Positions 1 through 8,848 of a stretch of 64,000 bases of DNA are shown here, piece by piece. The notes below the pieces were generated by a model, which was given only the letters and a program-made list of their open reading frames with translations, was not told where the DNA came from and ran no database searches. The translations under genes were made by a program, and so were the position numbers. The stretch is taken from contig JADZEB010000051.1 of the NCBI GenBank assembly GCA_020850755.1, positions 1 through 64,000 of the forward strand, given 5' to 3'. The DNA is from Alphaproteobacteria bacterium. GTDB lineage: Bacteria > Pseudomonadota > Alphaproteobacteria > Acetobacterales > Acetobacteraceae. Position 1 is the first letter of the stretch; the number at the start of each line of letters is the position of its first letter.

Positions 1-177
1 GAAGCTGCGCAGCATGTTGCGCGGGACCGGGCGGCCGCCCTCGTCGCGGCGCAGGCCCGTTTCCATCGGATGGTCGATCTGCGTGCGGATCTCGACGATC
101 TCGCCCGCGCGCGCTGATGCCGGCACCCGGACCCTGGGCGTGCTCGTGGCCTGTTCCTCATGCCATGCAGCCGCCAA
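1..177 (-). CDS. soxZ: SoxZ, thiosulfate-oxidation carrier subunit (partial)
   Basis: This is the N-terminal 59 codons of SoxZ, cut by the left edge of the window. SoxZ pairs with SoxY to carry sulfur intermediates in the periplasmic Sox thiosulfate-oxidation cycle. The visible protein contains ARAGEIVEIRTQIDHPMETG followed by RPVPRNMLRSF, which is the conserved SoxZ N-terminus. No in-frame ATG is present. The frame opens after a TGA, and a TTG at 175-177 is the only plausible start, overlapping the end of the soxY remnant. The family call is strong. Whether the gene is still expressed is doubtful, because its partner soxY is broken. Confidence 0.8.
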   Translation of the reverse strand, partial: MAAAWHEEQATSTPRVRVPASARAGEIVEIRTQIDHPMETGLRRDEGGRPVPRNMLRSF

Positions 178-577
178 CGCTCACGCGCGCCTCGGCTGCG
201 ACCTGGCGAGTGCGCGTAGTGACGCTGGCCCGTCAGCTCGCCGGGCTGAAGCTGTAGCTCGCGATCCCGGGGGTAGGATTGCGGGTGGCGAAGTGGTGGA
301 TTGCCTTGACGTGACGCCCGGCCGAGAGTGCACCCTTAGCCGTGACCGTCAGCGGCACCTGCGCGCCATTCTCGGCAATCCCGGGCAGACGCAGCGCCAG
401 CCCGCCCAGTCCCCAGCCCGCCCAGTCCCCAGCCCGCCCAGTCCCCAGCCCGCCCAGTCCACCGAGCCTGGCTGCGCCGACGCTGATGGCGGGTTCGATC
501 ACAGCAACTTCCGAGGCGATCGCCGGGCTGCGCGTGCCCGACGACCTCACCCTCGTGATCGACCTCCCCGCAAGCAC
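158..577 (-). pseudogene. soxY: soxY remnant (sulfur-carrier subunit), disrupted
   Basis: Reading leftward, the conserved SoxY core (LPGIAENGAQVPLTV, then HVKAIHHFATRNPTPGIAS and YSFSPA) is followed by an in-frame TGA at 233-235. The same frame then resumes and ends in VSVGGCMA, equivalent to the C-terminal GGC swinging arm whose Cys carries the sulfur. Roughly 20 residues that normally lie between these parts are missing. The region before the core is replaced by a Gly/Leu/Trp stretch encoded by a 16-bp tandem repeat, and no signal peptide is visible. I conclude that it is a degraded soxY directly followed by soxZ. A sequencing error could explain the stop but not the deletion and the repeat. 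Confidence 0.75.
397..460. repeat. 16-bp tandem repeat, four copies, inside soxY remnant
   Basis: CCAGCCCGCCCAGTCC is repeated four times without a mismatch. Three extra copies add 48 bp, so the soxY frame is kept and gains a Gly/Leu/Trp-rich insert. Perfect identity between units suggests recent slippage expansion. Confidence 0.9.
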
Positions 578-620
578 GGCGCCATGAGACCCGGTCTCGC
601 CGCGGCGCGGCGCCGCGCGC

Positions 621-1673
621 TCAGGTCGGGCTGATGTTGGCGGCCCGGATCACTTCGCCCCAGGTATCGGACTCGCGCTGCAGGATCTGCGCGAGTTCCT
701 CGGGCGAGGTTGCCGTCGCCTCGGCTCCGGCGCGCACCACGCGCTCGCGATAGCCGGGCGAGGCGGCGGCGGCACGGCAGGCGGCCACCAGCCGCTCGAT
801 CGCCACGCGCGGCATGCCGCGCGGGCCGAACACCGCCTGCCAGGTGCCGGCATCGTAGCCGGGAACGCCGGCCTGCTGCATCGTCGGCACCTCCGGGAAC
901 AGCGCCGAACGCTCGGTGCCGCACATCGCCAGCGCCCGCACCCGCCCTTCGCGGATGTTCGGCACCGAGGACGGGAAGCCGTCGAACAGCATGTCGACAT
1001 TGCCGGCGATGAGGTCGGTCAGCGCCAGCCCGCCGCCGCGATAGGAGACGGCCAGGATGTCGGTGTTCGTCTTGGTGGTGAACAGCGCCGCGGCGAGATG
1101 GGTCATGCTGCCCACGCCGGCATGGCCATAGGTGAGCTTGCCCGGCTGGCTGCGGGCGAGCGCGACCAGATCCTGCACCGTGCGCGCCGCAAGGCCGTTG
1201 CGCACCACCAGCACATGCGGGCTGCGGAAGGTGAGGCTGACCGGCTCGAGGTCGCGCACCGGATCGATCGGCATGGCGCGGAACAGGTGGCGATTGGCAG
1301 CGGTGCCGCCATTGGTACCCATAAGCACGGTGTAGCCATCGGGGGCGGAGCGGGCGACATGCTCCATGGCGATGTTGCCGCTGGCGCCGGCACGGTTGTC
1401 GGCCACCATCGGCTGGCCGAGCCGCTCGCCGACCTCCTGGGCAAGAATGCGGGCCAGGATGTCGGTGCCGCCGCCGGCGGCGAAGGGCACGACGATCCGC
1501 ATGGCGCGCGTCGGCCATGCCGCCTGCGCGCGCACTATGCCGGGCGCGGCGAGCAGACCGACACCCGCGCCGGACATCGCAGCCATGAAGCCGCGCCGCG
1601 ACAGCGCGGCGTGGGCTCGGACCCGCGGCGGCCGGGATTCGATTGCGATCGCATTGCCGTTGCCGTTGTCCAT
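621..1673 (-). CDS. Bug-family (TctC-like) extracytoplasmic solute receptor
   Basis: This is a periplasmic binding protein of the Bug/TctC family, whose members bind carboxylates or other small organic molecules for tripartite transporters or sensing. The start at 1673 gives 350 residues with a twin-arginine signal (LSRRGFMAAMSG) about 25 residues in, followed by a cleavable hydrophobic stretch. The mature part opens with TRAMRIVVPFAAGGGTDILA and later has DNRAGASGN, both typical Bug motifs. No TctA/TctB membrane genes lie nearby, which is common for Bug proteins. It lies next to the LysR gene and the hydantoinase cluster, so its ligand may relate to that pathway, but this is inference. Confidence 0.88.
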   Translation of the reverse strand: MDNGNGNAIAIESRPPRVRAHAALSRRGFMAAMSGAGVGLLAAPGIVRAQAAWPTRAMRIVVPFAAGGGTDILARILAQEVGERLGQPMVADNRAGASGNIAMEHVARSAPDGYTVLMGTNGGTAANRHLFRAMPIDPVRDLEPVSLTFRSPHVLVVRNGLAARTVQDLVALARSQPGKLTYGHAGVGSMTHLAAALFTTKTNTDILAVSYRGGGLALTDLIAGNVDMLFDGFPSSVPNIREGRVRALAMCGTERSALFPEVPTMQQAGVPGYDAGTWQAVFGPRGMPRVAIERLVAACRAAAASPGYRERVVRAGAEATATSPEELAQILQRESDTWGEVIRAANISPT

Positions 1674-1848
1674 GCCGGCCTCCCGTGCTGGGCGGGCCCC
1701 GCCGCGCGCGCCAACACGCGCATGCGTAGACGCACCACCACGGCGCGTCGCCACCAGCCGCCCACGACTGTTCCGTGCGCGCATCGATGGTAGGCAGCCG
1801 CCATGCGGCGGGTCAAATCAGGTTGCGTGCGGCAGCCATGCCGCAGCG

Positions 1849-2841
1849 TTATGGATCGCCCGCGTGCCGGCTGCCACGGCGGCCACGACCGTGCGGCCGC
1901 GCCTGCGCGCGCACCTCGCCCGCGCCGGCAGCCGTGTTCCAGAGCCCGACATGCGCGCGCAGATCGCCGAGCAGTTCCTGGATGAAGGTCATCGCGACGC
2001 CGCTCAGTGGCCGCTCGGCCGGGTGCAGGACGGCGAAGTTGCTTTCCACCCGCGGCAGGAAGGGGCGCCAGATCAGGCGCGGATCGCGCACATCCTCGGC
2101 CACCAGCCGTTCGACGATGGCAAGCCCGAGCCCCTCGGCCACTAGGGAACAGACGACATGGTGGTAGGGGGACTCGGCACGGATGTCGCGCGTGACGCCG
2201 TGCTCGGCGAAGATCGCATCGAGGCGCAGCCTCGGCAGCGCATGCGCGCCGATCGATATGAAGGGCTGGCCCTCGAAATCGGCCGGCTCCAGCACTGGCC
2301 TTGCCGCCAGGGGATGGCTGGCCGGCAGCACGGCAACCATCGCGGTGGCCTCGGTCTGCTCCACATTGAGACCGGAATGATCGACCGGCATCGCCGCGAC
2401 GCCGACATCGAAGCGCCCCGAGGCTGTGCCCTCCACCACCAGGGGCGAAGGCAGGGAGACGAAGCTGACCTGCAGGTTCGGCCGCTCGCGCAGGAACTGG
2501 GCGAGGAAACGCGGCAGGAAACTGGCGCTCAGCATCGGCTGCGAGGCGATGCGCAGGACCAGCTTGCGCCGCTCGCGCAGGTCAAGGGCGACCCGCTCGA
2601 TCCGGTCGAGCCCGACGAAGGAGCGCTCGACCTCATCGAACAGGGCGACCGCTTCCGCCGTGGGTTCGAGCCGCGTCCCGCGCCGGACGAACAGCCTGAG
2701 ACCGAGCGCCGCCTCCAACTCGTGGATCAGGCGGCTGACGGCGGGCTGGGTGATGTTCATCATGGTCGCCGCTGACGTCACCCCGCCCGCGATGATGAAT
2801 GCCCGGAAGGCCTCGAGTTGGCGGTGCTGGAGCATCGACAT
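1849..2841 (-). CDS. LysR-type transcriptional regulator
   Basis: An N-terminal winged helix-turn-helix (LQHRQLEAFRAFIIAGGVTS, then TQPAVSRLIHELEAALGLRLF, residues about 3-60) is followed by a LysR substrate-binding domain. The chosen start gives MSMLQHRQ. Another ATG lies two codons downstream, and upstream in-frame codons look non-coding. The gene is divergent from hyuA across about 250 bp that contain a perfect GTGTCAA-N9-TTGACAC palindrome, the usual arrangement for a LysR activator of the opposite operon. The C-terminus after about residue 295 is Arg/Gly-rich and poorly conserved. The effector is unknown; a hydantoin or oxoproline-like compound is a reasonable guess. Confidence 0.9.
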   Translation of the reverse strand: MSMLQHRQLEAFRAFIIAGGVTSAATMMNITQPAVSRLIHELEAALGLRLFVRRGTRLEPTAEAVALFDEVERSFVGLDRIERVALDLRERRKLVLRIASQPMLSASFLPRFLAQFLRERPNLQVSFVSLPSPLVVEGTASGRFDVGVAAMPVDHSGLNVEQTEATAMVAVLPASHPLAARPVLEPADFEGQPFISIGAHALPRLRLDAIFAEHGVTRDIRAESPYHHVVCSLVAEGLGLAIVERLVAEDVRDPRLIWRPFLPRVESNFAVLHPAERPLSGVAMTFIQELLGDLRAHVGLWNTAAGAGEVRAQARPHGRGRRGSRHAGDP

Positions 2842-2907
2842 GGCCCTGCCAGCGCGACCGGCCGTCGGCGCGCTGGTGGCCGAGAGCATCAGGCCGGCGC
2901 ATGAAAG

Positions 2908-2930
2908 GTGTCAACAATCTGATTTGACAC
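2908..2930. promoter_or_regulatory. Palindromic operator, probable LysR binding box
   Basis: GTGTCAA (2908-2914) and TTGACAC (2924-2930) are perfect inverted copies separated by 9 bp. They sit about 65 bp upstream of the LysR start and 165 bp upstream of hyuA. The T-N11-A core fits LysR-type boxes. The right arm contains TTGACA, which could serve as a -35 element for hyuA, although no good -10 follows. Confidence 0.6.
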
Positions 2931-3093
2931 TGCGCGCCCGCCCCGGCCAGCTTTCCCGCGCCAAGTGCACGTTCATCGCCCACGCTTCAAGGGCCCATGA
3001 GCCTTCGGATTCAGCGTTGCATAGGCGCAGGCGGAACTCGCGCAATATCGGCACGTAGTGCACTGCTCTAGCCAAGGCGGAACCGTCCCCATC

Positions 3094-5181
3094 ATGTATC
3101 GCATCGGAATCGACGTCGGCGGCACCTTCACGGACTTCACGGTGCTGCGCGACACGGATGGCGCGGTACGCTTCTTCAAGGTCCCGTCCACACCCGCCGA
3201 TCCCTCCGCCGCAATCCAGGACGGGCTGCGCCAGATCATCGCCGCGTTCGCGGTGGACCCGGCCGCGATCGTCCAGCTCGGCCATGGCACTACGGTTGCC
3301 ACCAACATGATCATCGAGCGGCGCGGCGCCCATACCGGCCTGCTGACCACCAAGGGCTTCCGCGACGTGATCGAGATCGGCCGCCAGGTCCGGCCGAGCC
3401 TCTACGACTACACGGTGCGCAAGCCCGTGCCGCTGGTCGCGCGGCGCGACAGGATCGAGATCGACGAGCGCATCACCTTCGATGGCAGCGTGCTCCGGCC
3501 GCTGGACGAGGCCGAGGTCGGCGCCGCGGCGCACAGGCTGAAAGAAGCCGGCGTGGGCTCGGTCGCGATCTGCTTCCTGCATTCCTACCGCAACCCGGCG
3601 CACGAGGAAGCCGCGCGGCGCATCGTCGAGGCCGTGCTGCCCGACGCCTATGTCAGCACATCCTTCGAGGTGCTGCCCGAGTTTCGCGAGTATGAGCGCC
3701 TGTCCACCACCGTGCTCAACGCCTATGTCGGGCCGCGGATGGGGCGCTACCTGGAGGGCTTCCTCACCCGCACGCGCGCACTCGGCATCACGGTCGAGCC
3801 TCACACCATCCACTCCAATGGTGGGCTGCTTTCCGTGCGCAGCGTGATCCGTCTGCCGGTGCGCACCTGCCTGTCGGGCCCGGCCGCCGGGGTGGTGGGC
3901 GCCGCCGCGGTCGGGGCGGCCGCCGGGCGCCGCGACCTGGTCACCTTCGATGTCGGCGGCACCAGCACCGACGTATCCCTGATCAAGGACGGGCGGCCGC
4001 TGTTCACCTCGCACCGCACCGTCGCCGACCATCCGGTGAAGACGCCGATGATCGACATCCACGTCATCGGTGCGGGCGGGGGCAGCATCGGCTGGCTCGA
4101 CGAGGCGGGCGCGCTCAAGGTCGGCCCGCACAGCGCCGGCGCCGATCCCGGCCCCGCCGCCTATGGCCGCGGCGGCCGCGACCCGACGCTGACGGACGCC
4201 AACATCGTGCTGCACCGGCTGAACCCGGTGGCGCTCCTGCGCGGCAAGATGCCGGTCGACTTCGCCGCCGCGCATCGCGCGATCGAGGAGCGCATCGCCC
4301 GCCCCCTCGGGCTCACGGTGGAGGCTGCGGCGCACGGCATGCTGGAGATCGCCAACTCGGCGATGGGACGTGCCATCCGCGCGGTCTCGACCGAGCGTGG
4401 CCACGACATCGGAGCCTTCGCACTATTCGCCTATGGCGGCGCCGGGCCCCTGCATGCGGCCGATGTCGCGCGCGAATGCGGCATCCGCGAGATCATAGTG
4501 CCGCAGGAGCCGGGCACCATGTGCGCGCGCGGCATACTGCTGTCGGAATCGAGCCTCGACTTCGTGCGCAGCAAGATCCTGATCGCCTCGCCGGCCAACT
4601 GGGCCGAGGTGCAGGCCGCCTTCGCCGAGATGGCGCGCGAGGGCGAGGCGTGGCTGGCCCAGGAGAAGGTGCCCGAGGAACGCCGCGTCGCGCGCCACTT
4701 CATCGATGCGCGCTATCTCGGCCAGAACCACGAGGTGGTGGTGCCGCTGCCCGGCATCGCGCCCGACGGCCTCGACAACTTCATCGCGGCGTTCCGCCAT
4801 GCCCACCGCGTCGAGTACGGCTACGACGTGCATGGCCGTGACATCGAGATCGTCAACTGCCGCCTCCAGGCGGCGGGGAAGCCCAGGCACGCGCCACTGC
4901 GGGCAGGAGCCGGAGCGGACGTGGCCGGTGCGGACGTGGCCGGTGCGGACGCCGGCCGCGTCGAGCGACGGCGCGTGCATTTCGGCGCCGAAGGCTGGCT
5001 CGACGCGCCCGTCCACCAGCGCGAGAGCCTGCCGGTCGGCACGGTGATCGCCGGCCCTGCCGTGATCGAGGAGATGAGCTCGACGACGCTGGTGATGCCC
5101 GGCCAGTCGGCTCGCGTCGATACGGTAGGCAACATCCTGCTCGCAGCCGCCGCCTCGCCCACCGCCCCCGCGCGGGCCTGA
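3094..5181 (+). CDS. Hydantoinase/oxoprolinase subunit A (HyuA family)
   Basis: This is the ATP-binding subunit of a hydantoinase, 5-oxoprolinase or acetone-carboxylase-type enzyme, which uses ATP to open a lactam or imide ring together with the B subunit. It has 695 residues from the ATG at 3094. The N-terminal phosphate-binding motif IDVGGTFTDF is at residues 6-15, a second VTFDVGGTSTDVSL lies near residue 285, and GAGGGSIGWLDEAGALKVGP near 327 is the family signature. Near residue 607 a 15-bp unit is duplicated in frame (GADVAGADVAGADAG), a small slippage product in a surface linker. hyuB follows after 11 bp. Substrate cannot be told from sequence. Confidence 0.92.
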   Translation: MYRIGIDVGGTFTDFTVLRDTDGAVRFFKVPSTPADPSAAIQDGLRQIIAAFAVDPAAIVQLGHGTTVATNMIIERRGAHTGLLTTKGFRDVIEIGRQVRPSLYDYTVRKPVPLVARRDRIEIDERITFDGSVLRPLDEAEVGAAAHRLKEAGVGSVAICFLHSYRNPAHEEAARRIVEAVLPDAYVSTSFEVLPEFREYERLSTTVLNAYVGPRMGRYLEGFLTRTRALGITVEPHTIHSNGGLLSVRSVIRLPVRTCLSGPAAGVVGAAAVGAAAGRRDLVTFDVGGTSTDVSLIKDGRPLFTSHRTVADHPVKTPMIDIHVIGAGGGSIGWLDEAGALKVGPHSAGADPGPAAYGRGGRDPTLTDANIVLHRLNPVALLRGKMPVDFAAAHRAIEERIARPLGLTVEAAAHGMLEIANSAMGRAIRAVSTERGHDIGAFALFAYGGAGPLHAADVARECGIREIIVPQEPGTMCARGILLSESSLDFVRSKILIASPANWAEVQAAFAEMAREGEAWLAQEKVPEERRVARHFIDARYLGQNHEVVVPLPGIAPDGLDNFIAAFRHAHRVEYGYDVHGRDIEIVNCRLQAAGKPRHAPLRAGAGADVAGADVAGADAGRVERRRVHFGAEGWLDAPVHQRESLPVGTVIAGPAVIEEMSSTTLVMPGQSARVDTVGNILLAAAASPTAPARA

Positions 5182-5192
5182 GGAGATCCCCG

Positions 5193-6923
5193 ATGCAGCC
5201 GCAGCGCCCCGGTATCGACCCGATCGCGATGGAGGTCTTCACCAACCGGCTTTGCGCCGTGGCCGAGGACATGTTCGCCAATCTCGTGCGCTCCTCCTTC
5301 TCGACCAACATCAAGGAGCGGCGCGACTGCTCGGTCGGGCTTTTCGATGGGCGCGGGCGGCTGATCGCGCAGGCGGCAAACACCCTGCCGGGCCATCTCG
5401 GCTCCCTGATCGGCGCGGTCGAGGCGACGCTCGCCGCCTTCTCGGTCGGACGCATGGTCGATGGCGATGCCTTCATCTGCAACGATCCCTATCTCTCGGG
5501 CGGCACGCATCTGCCGGACATCTCGATCATCACGCCGGTCTTCGCCGAGGGCCGCGTCGCCTTCTTCACCGGCAGCATCGGCCATCATTCCGATGTCGGC
5601 GGCGTGGTGCCGGGCTCGATCTCGGGCAGCGCACGCTCCGTGTTCGAGGAAGGCATCCGCATCCCGCTCACGCGCCTCGTTGCCGCCGGGCAGATGGACC
5701 AGGGCCTGCTCAACCTGATCGTGCAGAACACGCGCGAGCCCGAGGAGCGCGCCTTCGACATCATGGCCCAGGTCGCCACCAACGCGCGCGGTGCCAGGGG
5801 CCTGCTCGATCTGGTTGCCCAGCGCGGCCTCGCCGCCACCGAGCGCGCGGTGGACGACATCATCGCCCATACCGCGCACCGCCTGCGGCTGCGCATCGCC
5901 GCGTTGCGGCCGGGCACCTACGGCGCGACGAGCTATCTCGACGATGACGGGGTGGGCGAGCCGCCAGTAGCGCTCTGCGTCACCGTCACCGTGGGCAATG
6001 GCACGCTGCATTTCGACTTCACCGGCTCGGGGCCGGAGGCGCGCGGCGCCGTCAACCTGCCCTTCACCTCGCTGCGCGCGACGGTGCACTACGCGGTCAA
6101 GGCCCTGCTCGATCCCGCGCTGCTGCCGAACGACGGCATGTTCCACCCCGTCTCGATGACGCTGCCGGAGGCATCGATCCTCAATCCGCGCCACCCGGCG
6201 GCAGTGGGCGCGCGATCGCTGCCGATGCAGAAGCTCGCCGGGGCGATCTTCGCCGCCTTCCGTCCGCTCCTCCCGCCCGAGCGCAACATGGCATCGAGTA
6301 ACGACGGCATGCCGGCCATCGTCTTTTCCGGACGAAGGCGCCTCGGAACCGGCGCCTATGTCTACCTCGAGACGGTTGGCGGTGGCGTCGGTGCACGGTT
6401 CGACCGCGACGGCATGGACGCGGTGCAGGTCCACCTGACGAACACCTCGAACCTGCCGGCCGAGGCGCTGGAGAACGAGTACGACCTTCTGGTGGACGAG
6501 TACGCAATGGTCGAGGGTTCCGGCGGTTCCGGACGCACGCGCGGCGGGCTCGGCATCGCGCGCCAGATCCGCTCGATGGCCGATGACGTGGTCTTCTCCG
6601 TGCGCAGCGACGGCCATCTCAAGGGCGCAGAGGGGTTCGATGGCGGCTGCCCAGGCCTGCCGGCAAGGCTGCGCTTCAATCCCGGCCGGCCGGACGAGAG
6701 AGTGCTGCACTCGAAGGTGGCGGGGCTGGCGCTGGCGCGTTGCGACAGCATCCGCCTGGAGACGGCCGGCGGCGGCGGCTACGGCCCGCCGGCGCAACGC
6801 CCGCTTTCCGCGCTGGCCGACGACCTTGCCGACGGCCTGACCTCGGAAGCGAACGCGATCCGCGACTATGGCGCCGCGCGCGTCGCGGCGGCAAGAAAGG
6901 CGGGGCACGATCGGCGGCGCTGA
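5193..6923 (+). CDS. Hydantoinase/oxoprolinase subunit B (HyuB family)
   Basis: This is the partner subunit of the upstream HyuA, 576 residues, the full family length. It shows PIAMEVFTNRLCAVAEDM at the N-terminus, ICNDPYLSGGTHLPD at about residues 95-109, GHHSDVGG at about 127-134, and a Gly-rich C-terminal ETAGGGGYGPP, all standard for HyuB. The two genes are 11 bp apart with a GAGGAG-like ribosome-binding site, so they should be co-expressed. Downstream there is a 214-bp gap with its own promoter before the transporter genes. Confidence 0.92.
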   Translation: MQPQRPGIDPIAMEVFTNRLCAVAEDMFANLVRSSFSTNIKERRDCSVGLFDGRGRLIAQAANTLPGHLGSLIGAVEATLAAFSVGRMVDGDAFICNDPYLSGGTHLPDISIITPVFAEGRVAFFTGSIGHHSDVGGVVPGSISGSARSVFEEGIRIPLTRLVAAGQMDQGLLNLIVQNTREPEERAFDIMAQVATNARGARGLLDLVAQRGLAATERAVDDIIAHTAHRLRLRIAALRPGTYGATSYLDDDGVGEPPVALCVTVTVGNGTLHFDFTGSGPEARGAVNLPFTSLRATVHYAVKALLDPALLPNDGMFHPVSMTLPEASILNPRHPAAVGARSLPMQKLAGAIFAAFRPLLPPERNMASSNDGMPAIVFSGRRRLGTGAYVYLETVGGGVGARFDRDGMDAVQVHLTNTSNLPAEALENEYDLLVDEYAMVEGSGGSGRTRGGLGIARQIRSMADDVVFSVRSDGHLKGAEGFDGGCPGLPARLRFNPGRPDERVLHSKVAGLALARCDSIRLETAGGGGYGPPAQRPLSALADDLADGLTSEANAIRDYGAARVAAARKAGHDRRR

Positions 6924-7007
6924 TCTCAGGAAGAACTCCCGCTCCGGGGAACGGTGGGGGCCGGACGCGGCCGCGCGCCTCTTGTTGCGTGTGCAGAACG
7001 GCTATCC

Positions 7008-7036
7008 TTGACACCGCGTAACGATCGGCCTTGTAT
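7008..7036 (+). promoter_or_regulatory. Sigma-70-type promoter for the ABC transporter operon
   Basis: TTGACA (7008-7013), a 17-bp spacer and TTGTAT (7031-7036) lie about 100 bp before the binding-protein start, in the only sizeable gap of the gene cluster. The match to a housekeeping promoter is good for a GC-rich genome. Confidence 0.6.
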
Positions 7037-7137
7037 TGTCGCGTGGTTGCGCCGGTGCGTGTGCGGTTCTCGGTTCGCGGGGCTTGTGCCCGGCACGCGC
7101 GCAACGCCCATTCCGACACGCGACGAGGGAGCAGCGC

Positions 7138-8808
7138 ATGACGCAATCGCCAGACCGGGATCTCATGGTGCGGCTCGCCGGCCCGCGTTCCACTCGCCGC
7201 GGCGCGCTGATGGCGCTGGCCGGCACCGGGCTGGGGCTGGCGCTGCCGGCAGGCTGGCGACAGGCCGAGGCGCAGCCGGCCGGCTCGACCATCCGCATGA
7301 CGGAATCGACCCTTGGCGAGGCCGATCCGCACAAGCCCACGGACGTGCCGAGCTCGATCCTGATGTTCAACCTCTATGACTTCCTGATCCGCCCGGCGCC
7401 GGGCGGCGGGGTGTCGCCGTCGCTCGCCACCTCCTGGGAGGTCTCCGGCGACGGCCTCACCTACACCTTCGCGCTGCGCGACGATGTGCGCTTCCACGAC
7501 GGCAAGCCCTTCACCTCCGAGGATGTCGTTTTCTCCCTACGCCGCATGCAGACGATGCGGCGCGGATTCGCCGGCCTGTTCGAGGTGATCCGCAGCGCCG
7601 AGGCCCTTGGCCCGCACCGGGTGCGCTTCGTGCTGGCGCGCAACTATGCCCCGTTCCTGGCCAGCTTCGCACGCCTGGCGATCGTCAACAGCGTGCTGGT
7701 GCGTGCCAACCAGGCAGCCGGCACCTTCGGCGAGTTCGGCGATTACGGCCAGGCATTCCTCTCGGCCAAGGATGGCGGCAGCGGCCCCTATGTGCTGACG
7801 CGCCACGAGGCGCAGCAGGAAACGGTGATGACGAAGTTTGCGGGCCATTTCATGGGCCATGACCCGCGCGCAGCGGAAACCGTGCGGCTGCGCTTCGGCC
7901 TGCAGCCGCCCACCGTGCGCACGATGATGACACGGCGCGAGCTGGAGCTCACCCGCGTGTCGCTGCCGCCCGAGATCCTAGTCGCCCTCGCGCGCACGCC
8001 CGGCATCTCGCTCGGGCAGGACCGCGCCGGCTCGATGTTCCAGTTCAAGCTGAACATGCGGCGCGCGCCGACGGACGATGTCGAGGTGCGCCGCGCGATC
8101 TCGCTCGCCTTCGACTATGCGGGCCAGGCTGCCCTGCTCGACGTGGCCGGCGTGGCGGCCGGCATTCCCTCGCGCGGGCCGATCCCCTCGGGCGTGATGG
8201 GCTACGACGAGGCCGCGCCCACCGGCCGGCGCAACCTCGATGCCGCCAAGGCCGCGCTGGCGCGCTCGAAATACGGTGCCAACGTGCCGCCGCTCGACCT
8301 GATCTTCGTGCGCGAATTCGCGCAGGTCGAACGCTACGCGCTCCTGTTCCAGCGCAGCATGGCCGACATAGGGCTGCGCGTGAACGTGCTGCCGATCCCC
8401 TGGGCGCAGTACCAGCAGACCATCACCACCGCCGAGAGCACGCCGAATGTGTGCTGCATCTATGTCGGGCTGACGACGCCCGATGTCGACAGCCTGCTCT
8501 GGACCAGCTACCACTCGACCTCTCCGGCGACCTATTTCTCGGCGCAGTGGATGAACGACCCTGAGGTCGACCGCGGGCTGGAGGCTGGGCGCACGATTCT
8601 CAACACCGAGCAGCGGGCGGCGCATTACCGCGCGCTCGGCAAGCGCATCGCCGATCTGGTGCCGGCCGTGTTCTGCTACGACCAGATCAACGTCATCGCG
8701 CGGCAGAACTACGTCTCCGCCCCGACGCTGACCGATATGCGCACTTCGGTGCCGCTGCTCGGTGGCAACTACCAGTTCCGCACGATGGGAGTTGGCGCCC
8801 CGTCGTGA
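7138..8808 (+). CDS. ABC transporter substrate-binding protein, family 5 (peptide/nickel class)
   Basis: This is a periplasmic receptor of the DppA/OppA/NikA class, 556 residues from the ATG at 7138. A twin-arginine-like signal (STRRGALMALAGTG) is near residue 20. The mature domain has the family pattern of TYTFALRDDVRFHDGKPFTS near residue 115. The preceding AGGGAGCAG provides a ribosome-binding site. It is the first gene of a five-gene importer (receptor, two permeases, two ATPases) that ends overlapping a fused hydantoinase gene. I therefore infer that it captures the substrate of the hydantoinases, for example an oxoproline-type amide or peptide. Confidence 0.9.
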   Translation: MTQSPDRDLMVRLAGPRSTRRGALMALAGTGLGLALPAGWRQAEAQPAGSTIRMTESTLGEADPHKPTDVPSSILMFNLYDFLIRPAPGGGVSPSLATSWEVSGDGLTYTFALRDDVRFHDGKPFTSEDVVFSLRRMQTMRRGFAGLFEVIRSAEALGPHRVRFVLARNYAPFLASFARLAIVNSVLVRANQAAGTFGEFGDYGQAFLSAKDGGSGPYVLTRHEAQQETVMTKFAGHFMGHDPRAAETVRLRFGLQPPTVRTMMTRRELELTRVSLPPEILVALARTPGISLGQDRAGSMFQFKLNMRRAPTDDVEVRRAISLAFDYAGQAALLDVAGVAAGIPSRGPIPSGVMGYDEAAPTGRRNLDAAKAALARSKYGANVPPLDLIFVREFAQVERYALLFQRSMADIGLRVNVLPIPWAQYQQTITTAESTPNVCCIYVGLTTPDVDSLLWTSYHSTSPATYFSAQWMNDPEVDRGLEAGRTILNTEQRAAHYRALGKRIADLVPAVFCYDQINVIARQNYVSAPTLTDMRTSVPLLGGNYQFRTMGVGAPS

Positions 8809-8848
8809 CGCGAGGGCGCCGGACATTGGCGCTGCGGAGGCCCAGCGA

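Noticed and set aside
397..460. Tandem units considered as a CRISPR array
   Set aside because: Units of 16 bp abut with no spacers and no cas genes are present. The same holds for the 14-bp repeat at 62528.
14..634. Long plus-strand reading frame over the soxYZ region
   Set aside because: It is antisense to clear SoxZ and SoxY motifs and its product is low-complexity Arg/Pro; a GC-rich shadow.
2911..4404. Antisense frame of nearly 500 codons opposite hyuA
   Set aside because: No ribosome-binding site, His/Arg/Asp-rich random composition, and the opposite strand encodes well-conserved HyuA motifs. Similar long antisense frames throughout the window were dismissed for the same reason.
4915..4950. 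15-bp repeat in hyuA as a functional element
   Set aside because: It is an in-frame duplication within a variable linker of the protein and has no sign of a separate role.
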